From assembly GCA_025370055.1 (NCBI GenBank), contig CP073041.1, positions 7,596,272-7,660,271 on the forward strand: DNA of 64,000 nucleotides. The letters run 5' to 3'. The stretch is from Woronichinia naegeliana WA131 (GTDB taxonomy: Bacteria; Cyanobacteriota; Cyanobacteriia; Cyanobacteriales; Microcystaceae). The notes under the pieces were generated by a model. The model was not told the origin of the DNA. It ran no database searches and saw only the letters and a program-made list of their open reading frames with translations. Position 1 is the stretch's first letter; each line of letters starts with the position of its first letter. The position numbers and the translations under genes are program-made. Below, in pieces: positions 45,046 to 54,362 of the stretch.

Positions 45046-45103
45046 TGTCAGGTAAAACAGGTCTAAGGATGCTCTTAATGTCAGCCAGTACAAGACTCAC
45101 CAT

Positions 45104-46252
45104 TTAACGAAGCGGTTTTTGTAATTGTTGAGCTAATGGCTGAGTGAGATCAATCACTAGTCCCGATGCCAAGGTTGAAGCACGAGGATAAGTCATATCA
45201 TTTTGAGAAAAATAGAGCCAACTGCTGTAGGTCGCTAAAAAGTCTAGATTATTAACAGAATTTGTTAACCAGAGTAGCGGGATTTTAGCGGGGATTTCGT
45301 GACATTGTGCTTCTCCTAATTGGATAGCGGCCAAGGTTTCTAGCACAGTGCGAGTTCCATGTTGTAAACCCGATCCCGCCGTCCACAATTTGACATTGAG
45401 TTGACAACGCGTTGCGTAAAAATAGAGAGATGCTGCGGCAATCACGGCCTGTTCAAAACTTTCGGTTTGCCAAGTGATGGCACTATCCACCGCAATCACA
45501 ATATCCTGGCCGCCAGTAATAATTTCTAATTCTCTGACTTTAAAATCATCAAAACGGGCACTGGTTCGCCAATGAATTAAACGAGTTGAGTCACCATAGC
45601 GGTAGGGTCTTAAGGTTTTGGTGATCCCTTCCGTTGCTGCTTGGTAACGGCGATCGCTTTGCAGTTTAGGACTATCTTCCGAGCCGATCGCATCCACAAT
45701 TGGGCATTGCATCAGGGGTAAAACCTGGGGATAGACAATGGCCTTAGCCGGTAAGGACTTGGTACGACGACACCAAAATAAACCCAGGGGTGTTCCCGTG
45801 CGCAACTGTAGAGCCTGCCAATGGTAAACCCCGCGTTGTTGGGCCTGTAAATAATAATGCCAATCGTGAGATCCCTGGGGCGGAATTAATTCGATCGCCG
45901 TTCCCTGGGGACGACCCAAATTCTCCGGTAAAACATCCCAAACTTGCAGTAGGGTTTTAGGAATCTTGGTCGGGTTTTTAATGCTAATTTCAATGGTCAA
46001 ATCTTCCCCCGCACTCACCGGATGAAGGGGAAAACGTTCTAATTTTAACTGGCGCAGCGATCGCACCGGCATAATAGCCCCTATAGCTAATAGGGAAAAA
46101 ATCATGCCACTGAGCACATAGAGCCAACCGGCCATCGTATTGGTTGCGGCTCCAAAAAAACAACAGGAGAGCGCGAACAGTAACCACCCGCTATAGGAAG
46201 GAGTAGCCCAACGGCTTTCTAGCCAATCCATCAAAGAAAACCGCGACTTCAT
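45104..46252 (-). CDS. DUF58 domain protein
   Basis: 382 residues. Two N-terminal membrane segments (about 20-62), an Ig-like beta domain (about 70-190), then the DUF58 signature RLIHWRTSARFDDFKVRELE (about 223-243) and a von Willebrand-like fold with DIVIAVDSA carrying the metal-site aspartate. DUF58 proteins usually work beside a MoxR ATPase and a transglutaminase; neither is next door here. Length is typical. A start at 46252 places the first helix correctly. Confidence 0.82.
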   Translation of the reverse strand: MKSRFSLMDWLESRWATPSYSGWLLFALSCCFFGAATNTMAGWLYVLSGMIFSLLAIGAIMPVRSLRQLKLERFPLHPVSAGEDLTIEISIKNPTKIPKTLLQVWDVLPENLGRPQGTAIELIPPQGSHDWHYYLQAQQRGVYHWQALQLRTGTPLGLFWCRRTKSLPAKAIVYPQVLPLMQCPIVDAIGSEDSPKLQSDRRYQAATEGITKTLRPYRYGDSTRLIHWRTSARFDDFKVRELEIITGGQDIVIAVDSAITWQTESFEQAVIAAASLYFYATRCQLNVKLWTAGSGLQHGTRTVLETLAAIQLGEAQCHEIPAKIPLLWLTNSVNNLDFLATYSSWLYFSQNDMTYPRASTLASGLVIDLTQPLAQQLQKPLR

Positions 46253-46293
46253 GTGGTTCGTCCATTTTCCTTAAAATTAGGAAATCAGCCAAA

Positions 46294-46797
46294 TCAGTCA
46301 AAATAAAACAGTGTCACGAGTTTACGTTGTTCTTCCGCTTCCTCGCAGGTTTGCATCAGGGTATGACTTTCATGAAAAGCAAAACAAATCAACTGTTGAC
46401 AACGATTGATAATTTCTCGATTACAAATAGCACTGGCTTCCCCTAGGGAAAGATGATCGTTTTCGGGACTTTCGACCAGATGCACGACTTGGCTTAACTG
46501 CTCTTGGGATTCCCTGGGTTGACGGTCTAAACTCTGGGGTAAAATGACCGTGAGCAAATTCGGATCGGCCCGCATGGCCCCTTTAATGGCGGCGGCATTG
46601 GTTCCTGATGCTCCAGACGTAACCAAACGATTTCCAGCTAAAACGAGGGCATAACTCATCATTTCAATGATTTGTTGATGCGTGATCGGGACATGACGCG
46701 AACCTAATAAAGCAATACGCTTAGAACCAGTTTGCTGAATCGCAGCGAGTTCTTGCGCTAAGGTATCAAGGGTAGGAATATTAATGACTTGAGTCAA
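46294..46797 (-). CDS. SLOG-fold protein, DprA-like
   Basis: 167 residues of a Rossmann-like nucleotide-binding fold: RIALLGSRHVPITHQQ, a glycine-rich loop VTSGASGTNAAAIKGAM, and EASAICNREIINRCQQLICFAFHES. The SG(A/G)xG-x-(D/N) loop resembles DprA and other SLOG proteins, but the length is far below full DprA and there is no DNA-binding winged helix, so loading RecA is unlikely to be its role. Conserved in cyanobacteria from memory. It is divergent from the ClC gene. Confidence 0.65.
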   Translation of the reverse strand: MTQVINIPTLDTLAQELAAIQQTGSKRIALLGSRHVPITHQQIIEMMSYALVLAGNRLVTSGASGTNAAAIKGAMRADPNLLTVILPQSLDRQPRESQEQLSQVVHLVESPENDHLSLGEASAICNREIINRCQQLICFAFHESHTLMQTCEEAEEQRKLVTLFYFD

Positions 46798-46894
46798 AGA
46801 CTTCTCGACCGGCTGAATGACCGCTTGCTATTGTAGCAAACTGAGCCGGATTCAGCGATACTATCCCCTAAGTTTCTTCATCATTTTGCCGTCC

Positions 46895-49600
46895 ATGCGT
46901 TTTTGGTTATCTCCCTCTGAGCTTTGGCAATGGTTTAGATCTCGGCATTTTGGGCGCAATTCCATTGACAGTCGTTACGCTCTGATGGAAGCCTGTATTA
47001 TCGGGTTTTTCGCAGCCCTGGCAGCCTTAGTGATTAAAGAAGGTGTTAATTGGCTGGGAACTTGGCGATTGCAGTCGGCCCAACTTTACGGGGCTATGTG
47101 GGTTTTACCCCTGGCTGGTTTTAGTTTTTGTTGGTTGGCCGGTTGGCTCCTAGAACAATTTTCTCCTTCGGCGGCAGGGGGAGGGATTCCCCAGGTCAAG
47201 GCGGCTTTAGCCCGTTATCCGATTGAATTGTCCTGGCGAGTGGCGATTATTAAATTGCTCGGAACGGTTTTGATTTTGGGAGGGGGGATAACCCTAGGTC
47301 GTCGTGCGCCGACGGTTCATATTGGAGCTTCCCTGGCTGGCCAGTTGAGTCGTTGGTTGCCCACTTCCCCTGAACATCGTCGCCAAATGATTGCGGCTGG
47401 AGCCGCTGCCGGATTAGCTGCCGGATTTACCACACCGATCGCTGGGGTTTTATTCGTGGTGGAAGAGTTAATGCGAGATGTCTCTAGTTTGACTCTGGAA
47501 ACGGCGATCGTTGCTTCCTTTGTTGGGGCGGTAACATCCCTCTTGTTGCAATCAGCTGATCTGAATTTTCCCCATAAATTAACGGAATCTGTCCTGATTC
47601 AATTTTCTGCCCCAGAAATTCCCTTTTACATCTTGTTGGGAGTGATCGCTGGCACCTTAGGAGCCTTCTTCAACCGAGGAATTTTAATCAGTCAGCAACT
47701 GCATCGCCGCATGAATCTACCTTTAGCCTGGCGATTGGGTCTAGTGGGCCTACTTTCTGGCTCAATCATTGCCCTGATGCCGCCTTTTTTTCGAGACAAT
47801 GCAGGTTTAAGGGAATTTGTGATTACTGGGGAATTGAGTTGGGAAAGTATTGTCATGGCCTTAGTGGCCCACTTTTTCCTGACTATGATTGCCTATAGTG
47901 CGGACGCGCCTGGCGGTTTATTTGCACCAGCCCTTGTGATGGGAGCCGCCCTGGGCTATTTAGTGGGAGATGTGGGGGATTTGTGGATCAAAACCGGGAC
48001 AGAGGCTACCTATGCTTTGGCGGGAATGGGGGCTTTTTTTACCAGTGTGGTTCGGGTTCCGGTCACTGCCATTGTTATTGTCTTTGAATTAACGGGGAAT
48101 TTTAATATTGTGCTGCCCTTGATGGTGGCCTGTGCTGTGTCCTATATGGTGGCAGAAAGTATTTTTCCGCGATCGCTGTATGAACATTTATTAGAAGCGA
48201 AGGGCATTTTTTTAACGGAAGACAAACCCAGCCGAGATTTTATGGCCCAGATGACGGCCAGACAGGTGATGCAAAGTAATGTCGAGAGTATAGATGCCCA
48301 TTTAACCCTAGAAAAGGTATTACCACTGATGTCCCGTTCCCATCATCGCGGTTTTCCGGTGGTGGAAGAGGGTCGTTTGGTGGGCGTTTTTACCCAAACC
48401 GATTTAGCAAATGCCCAAGTCCGTTCTCCCCAAACCCCTCTACGGGAGTTAATGACTCCTCGTCCGATTACAGTTTTACCAGATGCTCCCCTCAGCGATG
48501 TCTTGTACTTATTAAATCGTTATCAACTGTCCCGATTACCCGTCATTCAGGGGCAGAAATTGGTGGGCATCATCACCCGCACCGACATTATTCGTGAAGA
48601 AGTAAGCCAATTGGGAGGAGAACTCAGTCATAAATCTGTCCCTTCCTATAGTACCTATCAGACCCGTGGCCCGGCCTTGGGAGAAGGTCGTATTCTTCTT
48701 CCTTTACAGGATTCTAACAATGCCCTGGCTCTCTTTCAAATTGCGAAGGCGATCGCCCAAACCAACCAGGCTGAAATGGATTGTTTACAAGTTTTAAAAA
48801 TTCCTAAATACCGTCAACCTTCTGAATTTAGTCTGCCGACCCAAGCCAATCGTAAGTTACTGCAACGGCTAGAAAGGTTAGGTCGTCATGATCATCTGCT
48901 GGTCAATACCCAAATTTTATTAGCTCATAATATCGCTGAGGCTATTCTTGATACTATCCGCGATCGCCAAATTAATTTGTTAGTCATGGGTTGGGATGAG
49001 CATGACCGGATTCCAGGATCAATTTTTGGACAAACTATTGACACTTTAATTGAAAAGGCTCCCTGTGATTTACTGTTAGTTAAGTTAGGCAAAAGGGCGA
49101 TCGTCTATCCCCACGATTTGCAACAAGCAGCAACTTGGTTAATTCCCATGGCCGGTGGCCCCAATGTGCAACGAGCTTTGGATTATTTGCCTGGATTACT
49201 GTCTCTTTATCCTGATAAAACCTCACCCGAACTCATTCTTTCTAAGGTTTTTCTGCCCTCTGATTCCCAACCGGCTTACAGTACCCTTTATGAGGTTAGT
49301 CAGACTCTTCAGGAAAGGATCAGTCAGCCGATTACCTCCGTGCCTCTCTGTTCCCGTTCTGTCTCCGATGCTATTGTTAGTCTGGCAGAAATGCGGCGTT
49401 GCAGTGTAATTTTGTTGGGAGCCAGTCGAGAAGGTTTACTCAAAACAGTGTTACACGGTAATATTCCGGCTCTGATTGCGGATCAGGTGGATAGTACGGT
49501 ATTGACGCTCCGTGCTGCTCTCACAGTTAATCAATTGGATATTACTGCTACTCATTATTCCGATGCTTTGTTTACCAATTTTAATCAGGTTGATGATTGA
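46895..49600 (+). CDS. ClC-type chloride channel/transporter with CBS and two USP domains
   Basis: 901 residues from ATG 46895 (MRFWLSPSEL); the frame opens at 46817. The ClC domain (about 25-440) has AAGGGIPQVKA, GRRAPTVHIGASLAG, the VVEELMRD glutamate and GGLFAPALVMGA. A CBS pair follows (about 455-570: MTARQVMQSNVESIDA, LMTPRPITVLPDA), then two UspA-like domains (about 590-720 and 745-880: LLVMGWDEHDRIPGSIFGQTID, SVILLGASREG). At the position of the gating glutamate of E. coli ClC (GREGP) this protein has arginine (GRRAP), which argues for a channel rather than a coupled exchanger. The CBS and USP domains suggest control by nucleotides. Confidence 0.88.
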   Translation: MRFWLSPSELWQWFRSRHFGRNSIDSRYALMEACIIGFFAALAALVIKEGVNWLGTWRLQSAQLYGAMWVLPLAGFSFCWLAGWLLEQFSPSAAGGGIPQVKAALARYPIELSWRVAIIKLLGTVLILGGGITLGRRAPTVHIGASLAGQLSRWLPTSPEHRRQMIAAGAAAGLAAGFTTPIAGVLFVVEELMRDVSSLTLETAIVASFVGAVTSLLLQSADLNFPHKLTESVLIQFSAPEIPFYILLGVIAGTLGAFFNRGILISQQLHRRMNLPLAWRLGLVGLLSGSIIALMPPFFRDNAGLREFVITGELSWESIVMALVAHFFLTMIAYSADAPGGLFAPALVMGAALGYLVGDVGDLWIKTGTEATYALAGMGAFFTSVVRVPVTAIVIVFELTGNFNIVLPLMVACAVSYMVAESIFPRSLYEHLLEAKGIFLTEDKPSRDFMAQMTARQVMQSNVESIDAHLTLEKVLPLMSRSHHRGFPVVEEGRLVGVFTQTDLANAQVRSPQTPLRELMTPRPITVLPDAPLSDVLYLLNRYQLSRLPVIQGQKLVGIITRTDIIREEVSQLGGELSHKSVPSYSTYQTRGPALGEGRILLPLQDSNNALALFQIAKAIAQTNQAEMDCLQVLKIPKYRQPSEFSLPTQANRKLLQRLERLGRHDHLLVNTQILLAHNIAEAILDTIRDRQINLLVMGWDEHDRIPGSIFGQTIDTLIEKAPCDLLLVKLGKRAIVYPHDLQQAATWLIPMAGGPNVQRALDYLPGLLSLYPDKTSPELILSKVFLPSDSQPAYSTLYEVSQTLQERISQPITSVPLCSRSVSDAIVSLAEMRRCSVILLGASREGLLKTVLHGNIPALIADQVDSTVLTLRAALTVNQLDITATHYSDALFTNFNQVDD

Positions 49601-49634
49601 TCTCCCTAAATTTCCCTTAAAAAGGGGAACTTGC
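49599..49634 (+). repeat. 36-base dispersed palindromic repeat, copy 3
   Basis: GATCTCCCTAAATTTCCCTT ... AAGGGGAACTTGC; same consensus as 6429-6464 and 35429-35464 with compensating arm changes (CCCTT/AAGGG kept). It begins at the stop codon of the ClC gene and could act as its terminator hairpin. Confidence 0.75.
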
Positions 49635-49678
49635 TCTAAAATATCTCTAAAAAATTTAGTTTTTAAAATAGATGTAGT

Positions 49679-50263
49679 TTAGCCTATAGACTCAAATCCC
49701 TGTTGCTCTAGTTTAGCTTGGATAGAGAGTTGATGGGTGACTAATTGTTGCTGAAAAGCATCAGAATCTAAACCATTTTTCCACAAGATCAGAGCATCTT
49801 CGCCGGTCTCTTGGTAATAGCCTTTACGAGTTCCAGCTACTTTAAAGCCATATTTTTGATAAAGAGCGATCGCCACTTGATTGGAGGCTTTAACTTCTAG
49901 GGTGGCTCGTTCTAATTTTTGTTGAATGGCCTGCGCTAATAATTGTTGTAAACTAAAACTGCCTAGACCTTTACCTCGATAATCAGGATGCACCATTAAT
50001 AAGGTAAGATGAGATTCTTCTAAGATCTGCCAAAAAGCACCTGCACCAATAATAATTTGCTGATCATTTTCTCTATTTTTCAGCATTAAGGTAAACAAAT
50101 GACTATGGGAATGATCAAATTCCTGTTGATAGCCGCTTAACGTCCACATTCCCCCTAGACAACGGCGATCGAGTTCAACTAAGGCGGGAAGTTCTTCTAG
50201 GTCAGTTGGTTTAAAGATCAGTGATTTTTTAACCATATTTTGATTGGCACGGTATTGCATCAT
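49679..50263 (-). CDS. rimI: Ribosomal protein bS18-alanine N-acetyltransferase
   Basis: 194 residues, GNAT fold. The acetyl-CoA loop is VHPDYRGKGLGSFSLQQLL, followed by LEVKASNQVAIALYQKYGFKVAGTRKGYYQETGEDALI, the typical RimI C-terminal signature. The N-terminal part LVELDRRCLGGMWTLSGYQQE fits RimI as well. Residues 1-9 may not be used; M10 (MVKKSLIF) is an alternative. It is a stand-alone gene; there is no tsaB or tsaD next to it. Confidence 0.82.
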   Translation of the reverse strand: MMQYRANQNMVKKSLIFKPTDLEELPALVELDRRCLGGMWTLSGYQQEFDHSHSHLFTLMLKNRENDQQIIIGAGAFWQILEESHLTLLMVHPDYRGKGLGSFSLQQLLAQAIQQKLERATLEVKASNQVAIALYQKYGFKVAGTRKGYYQETGEDALILWKNGLDSDAFQQQLVTHQLSIQAKLEQQGFESIG

Positions 50264-50362
50264 AGCTTTGTTTTAACCCATATTCCGTACTCCAAAATGA
50301 TCAACGGCTTGATGTACGAAATTCTTGTAGATCGTTTTTGAGGAATTGGCTTCAAAGCATTG

Positions 50363-50740
50363 TTAGACGGCACTTACTTTGCGGATTTCTACACTGCCTC
50401 CCTCAAAGACTTGAACCATGAGTTGATAGTTTTCCATCAATGACATTCCAACTAGAGGTTCCGAATCAGCTTCATCGATTGGGATAGTTAAATAATCTCC
50501 ATCCCAAATTACAACGGCTTCATAGACATTAAAAACACACTCGCTACCATCACCAAGAATAGCGCGTCCTCGCCTTTTCCATTTTAGATTTAGTTGTCCA
50601 ATAAGGTCTGGCGGCAATGAAAGCCAACCGTTAAAACCCGTATCAATGATCGCATCTTGTCTGTAAATTTTTCCTTTAGAGTCACATATCGAAAGCGAGA
50701 TAATCGCCTCAAAATCTGCATTAACGATTCCTGCGATCAT
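50363..50740 (-). CDS. Retropepsin-like aspartic protease family protein
   Basis: 125 residues from ATG 50740, whose ATGA overlaps the upstream gene's TGA. The single DTG motif, DAIIDTGFNGWLSLP (about residue 33), and the flap/hydrophobic-Gly part EPLVGMSLMENYQLMV match the clan AA single-domain aspartyl protease-like family that is common in cyanobacteria. Such proteins would act as dimers. Substrate is unknown. The longer open frame (to 50803) is not needed because of the coupled start. Confidence 0.72.
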   Translation of the reverse strand: MIAGIVNADFEAIISLSICDSKGKIYRQDAIIDTGFNGWLSLPPDLIGQLNLKWKRRGRAILGDGSECVFNVYEAVVIWDGDYLTIPIDEADSEPLVGMSLMENYQLMVQVFEGGSVEIRKVSAV

Positions 50741-51009
50741 ACTACTCTCTTTGTACGTCCACCAAATCGGCGAACGTAGCGAGAACCAACTCGAACAATC
50801 CAAATTTGAGCATCTGGGTGACGGGATTCAAGTCGATCGCAAGCATCAATTTCACTTATATCAACTTCAAAATCTTCGGTTTCAAGATCAATTGCCACAA
50901 TTTTACCGTTATTCCCAGCCTCAATTTGAAATTTTATCTGGGTTTCATAGAGATAATCGCCTCTCTGGGCAAATTCTTCTTTGCTATAGCGGGGTTGACG
51001 AGTTACCAT
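50737..51009 (-). CDS. Conserved small protein coupled to the protease gene
   Basis: 90 residues: RYSKEEFAQRGDYLYETQIKFQIE, then GKIVAIDLETEDFEVD, DRLESRHPDAQIWIVRVGSRYVRRFGGR. A small alpha/beta protein frequently found just before the retropepsin-like gene in cyanobacteria. Its four-base overlap with that gene indicates coupled expression, and an antitoxin- or adaptor-like role can only be guessed. Confidence 0.65.
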   Translation of the reverse strand: MVTRQPRYSKEEFAQRGDYLYETQIKFQIEAGNNGKIVAIDLETEDFEVDISEIDACDRLESRHPDAQIWIVRVGSRYVRRFGGRTKRVV

Positions 51010-51108
51010 TTTTTAAACTTTTTTTTGCTCTTTAATGGGATTATAGCCGAATCAAAATAAGGTTTTTTAATTTTATGTCTCAACCTAATCTAAAGGCGAT
51101 CGCACTAC

Positions 51109-52504
51109 TTAGCAAGTATAAGCATTCGATTCCCCTGTTGCTGATACACCAGTCACTTCATCAACTACGCGAATTACAGCAGGATTAACTTGATTAGGCC
51201 AACAGTCGGCCTGGAAGAAATTAGTTTCTTCAGAGAAATGTCCCTGTGCAATCTGCAATATCACTAGTCACACTGAATGGATTCGCTTGATTTACTAGAT
51301 TCTCGACATAGAACTTGACTCTTCCACCAGGGGTAAAACCTTTACCGCTAACCCTTATGGCTCCACCAGTTTGATTCTTTTGAGTAGAAACAACGATTGA
51401 TGGGCTTACTGGCTTGTCCAAAGACTCCCAACCCTTCCAGGGAAACACCCCATCCCACCACTTGTGCCAAACTCCATCATCCATCCCACGGGCAAAAACA
51501 TCGAGTCTGTCAGGCCCCCAAGATACAACCGTCGGAGATCCTTGAATCACGCCACCCAATGATTCCCATCCACTCCAATTGCCAGGACTTCCATCCCCAT
51601 AATTATGATACACTACCCCATCTTCTTGTCCGCGTATAAATACATCTAACCGACCTTTAGACCATGCAACCGCAGCAGGAGAGTCAGATGTCTGTACACT
51701 TTCAATTATAGATCCGTCGAATTGACGATTAGTACTATTGAAATCGAGTTGTGATGGCTTCCAGGGAAGTACTCCATCCCATGCCTTGTGAAGAATGCTA
51801 CCAAACGAATCTCGGACAAAAATATCAAGCCTGTCAGGCCCCCAAGAAACAACCGTTGGCGAGCCTTGCAAAACAGAGTCACTTAGTTTTTCCCATCTGC
51901 TCCAGTTGTCAGGATTGCCATCTCCATAAATATGGTGTAAATTCCTGTCTAAACCAAGTACGAAAACGTCTAAACGACCTTCAGACCACGTTACTGCGGT
52001 AGGGGATTCGGATGTTCCACCTCCCAATGGTTGCCAATCCAATTGTGATGGTTTCCATCCCATCCCATCCCACCACTTGTGGTAAATGCCATTATCCAGT
52101 CCACGAGCAAAAATATCGATTCGATTCTTTCCCCAAGAAACAACCGCAGGAGAACCCAGAATCTGACCACCTAGTGATTCCCAGCCCGCTAAAGTTTCAT
52201 TGTTGTTATTTCCATAATTGTGATATAAAGCACCATCGACACCGCGTGCAAAAACATCCAATCGATTGCTAGACCATGCAACTGCAACTGGGTAATCCGT
52301 AATTACCCCTCCAAGCGGTTGCCAATCATAGTCTGATGGTTTCCAACCCGCGTTGTTGTCGAACCACTTTCGATAAACACGACCATCGACACCACGAGCA
52401 AAGCAGTTTAACCAAATAGGGTTTTTTACTATTGGTTCTACCTGTCCAAACAAGCTTTTGTATTTTGTGACAATTGGAGCTGGAATTGTGGCAATCTTTA
52501 ACAT
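51109..52504 (-). CDS. Seven-bladed beta-propeller lectin-like protein (PLL type), frameshifted near the end
   Basis: From ATG 52504 (MLKIATIPAP). About seven repeats of 45-50 residues with the pattern SPTVVSWGPDRLDVFARG-x-DxxxxHxWWDG-x-W-x-WESLGG, as in the PLL/PHL-type bacterial lectins that bind fucose. A Pro/Gly-rich C-terminal domain follows (GKGFTPGGRVKFYVEN). The frame ends at 51230 (DCTGTFL), but one frame over the sequence continues FSEETNFFQADCWPNQVNP ... ESNAYTC to a stop at 51109-51111, so one base was probably lost or gained around 51235. There is no signal peptide. Sugar specificity and role are unknown. Confidence 0.7.
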
Positions 52505-52588
52505 GTAATACCTCTGATCCAAGAAATCGATATTTAATAAATAATTAATATGTACGAACCCAAATCGAATGAGTTGCAAATTCTTCAA

Positions 52589-52972
52589 TCCGCCACAGCA
52601 CCTGCCCCTTTAGTAAGAACGCTTTGAGGAACAGCCTAACTTCTCGAAATTGTAGCACCAACTATCTGACATAAAGGTACAAAAATACAATTCTTCACAA
52701 AACCCTCAACAGTCACCCCCCTGTCAGCCATGATAGAGCTACAGTTGAGTCATGATTGAGGTAAATAACTTTTGTATTGATTTTCCAGTTGAGATGGATT
52801 CAGCGATCGCCCTCTTCCCATTTGAGAAAATAAACAGCGATCGCACTTTCAAAAGCCAAAACGATCGCGGTTTTAAATTTTAATCAATAAGATGACGGTA
52901 ATCGCACTAATCTACAGGCGATCGCACTATAAACCTCTGGGTAAAACCTCGATATCATTAGATGACTCAAAC
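52589..52972. other. Intergenic region with several HIP1 sites
   Basis: 384 bases without a gene. It holds five or six GCGATCGC or one-off variants between 52803 and 52927, loosely spaced and not in a regular array. No promoter-like or RNA-like structure is obvious. The left flank of the following ISKra4-type element (ACTCAAAC) is at its right end. Confidence 0.5.
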
Positions 52973-54362
52973 GGGTGTGACCTTTAGTTGATGAAGGAAA
53001 AGAAAAGTGTTAACATGGGATGAAAAGTGACAAAGAGGAAACAATGATGACAGCAAAACTAATTAATGTAGAGGGTTCAAAGATAAAAATAGAACTAACA
53101 TTAGAACTCAGTCGTTCAATGTTGGATACAGAAATAAATATTCAAAAAGGCTTAAACGAAGTAGGTTGCATCGCCAGCAAAGAAGCCTTGAAATATTTAG
53201 ATACAGATGGTTCACCCTTAAAAATCGGTGAAGAAATCTGGAAGAGTAAGGGAGAGCAACCGAAAGAATATCAAACACCTTATGGTGAGGTTATAGTGAA
53301 TCGTCATGTATATCAGCGTTCACCTTTGAGGAAAAACGTATTGCCCCTTAGAAAGAGAAGCAAGGATAATCATAACATCAACGCCATTATTGGCAAAACA
53401 GGTATCCTCAAAAATGTCAGGGATGGCAGGCAAAGAGGTGAAAAATGATTTATTAGAAAATCATGGTAGAAAAGTAGCGCTATCCTATATCCAAAGATTG
53501 AGTGAAGCAGTAGGAAGTGTGGTACAGGCAAAAGAAGAAGCGTGGAGTTATGCCCCGCCCAAGGAGGATAGCCAAATTGCAACAGTGGGAATAGGATTAG
53601 ATGGAACCTGTATGCTGATGTGTGAGGATGGCTACCGTGAAGCAATGGTGGGAACCGTTTCCCTATACGATAGTGAAGGCGAACGTCAACCTACAATCTA
53701 TCTAGGTGCGGCACCAGAGTATGGAAAAAAGAGTTTTCTAGAAAGATTAGAAAGAGAAATTGAGCGAGCGAAAAACCGTTATCCAGAGGCAACATTGGTC
53801 GGGATAGCAGACGGGGCAGAATCAAATTGGAAGTTTTTAGAAAAGCAAACGGAAGAACAGATATTAGATTTCTATCATGCCTCTGGTTACTTAGGTGCCT
53901 TGGCAGAAGCGTTGCATCCGAATACCGTGTCAAAACAAAAAGAATGGTTGACTGAAAATTGTCGAGAACTCAAGCATGAAAAAGGAAAAGCAGGAGAACT
54001 GCTAAATCTGATGAAAGAAGTCAAAGAAGAAAAAAGTCATTCTAAGAATCTTACCGAGAAACTACAAGCGGCGATTACTTATTACGAGAATCATCAGCAT
54101 CAAATGGATTATGCTGAATACTTAGAGAAAAAGTATCCGATTGGTTCAGGTGTTACGGAAGCAGCTTGTAAGACGTTGGTCAAACAACGATTATGTTGTT
54201 CAGGAATGCGATGGAAGGAAAAAGGAGCAGGAATTATTTTGAGCCTACGAGCTTTGGTATTGACCAAGGAACGATGGAGTCAATTTTGGGCAAAACTTGA
54301 TCAATATGGGTTCCCTGTAGAACCCTGATTACAACAGCTTTTATCAACTAAAGGTCGCACCC
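52973..54362 (+). mobile_element. ISKra4-type insertion sequence (type II), copy C
   Basis: 1390 bases with the same left end as copy B (GGGTGTGACC). No 8-base duplication: left flank ACTCAAAC, right flank TATAGACT, which is the start of the next element. Deletion or recombination between copies is therefore likely after insertion. Confidence 0.9.
53020..54328 (+). CDS. ISKra4-type transposase, two frames (copy C)
   Basis: Frame 1 at 53020-53448, frame 2 ending 54328, with the same +1 offset as copies A and B. One visible amino-acid change, EYIEKKYP to EYLEKKYP; the GSGVTEAAC block matches copy A. Confidence 0.8.

Noticed and set aside
44024-45050. Regularly spaced repeats that look like a CRISPR array
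   Set aside because: The repeat core is only about 18 bases and the variable parts are 12-15 bases and similar to each other; there are no cas genes. It is a HIP1-based tandem array.
46294-46797. Calling the SLOG protein a full DprA
   Set aside because: Only 167 residues, without the DprA C-terminal winged helix and with an altered glycine loop.
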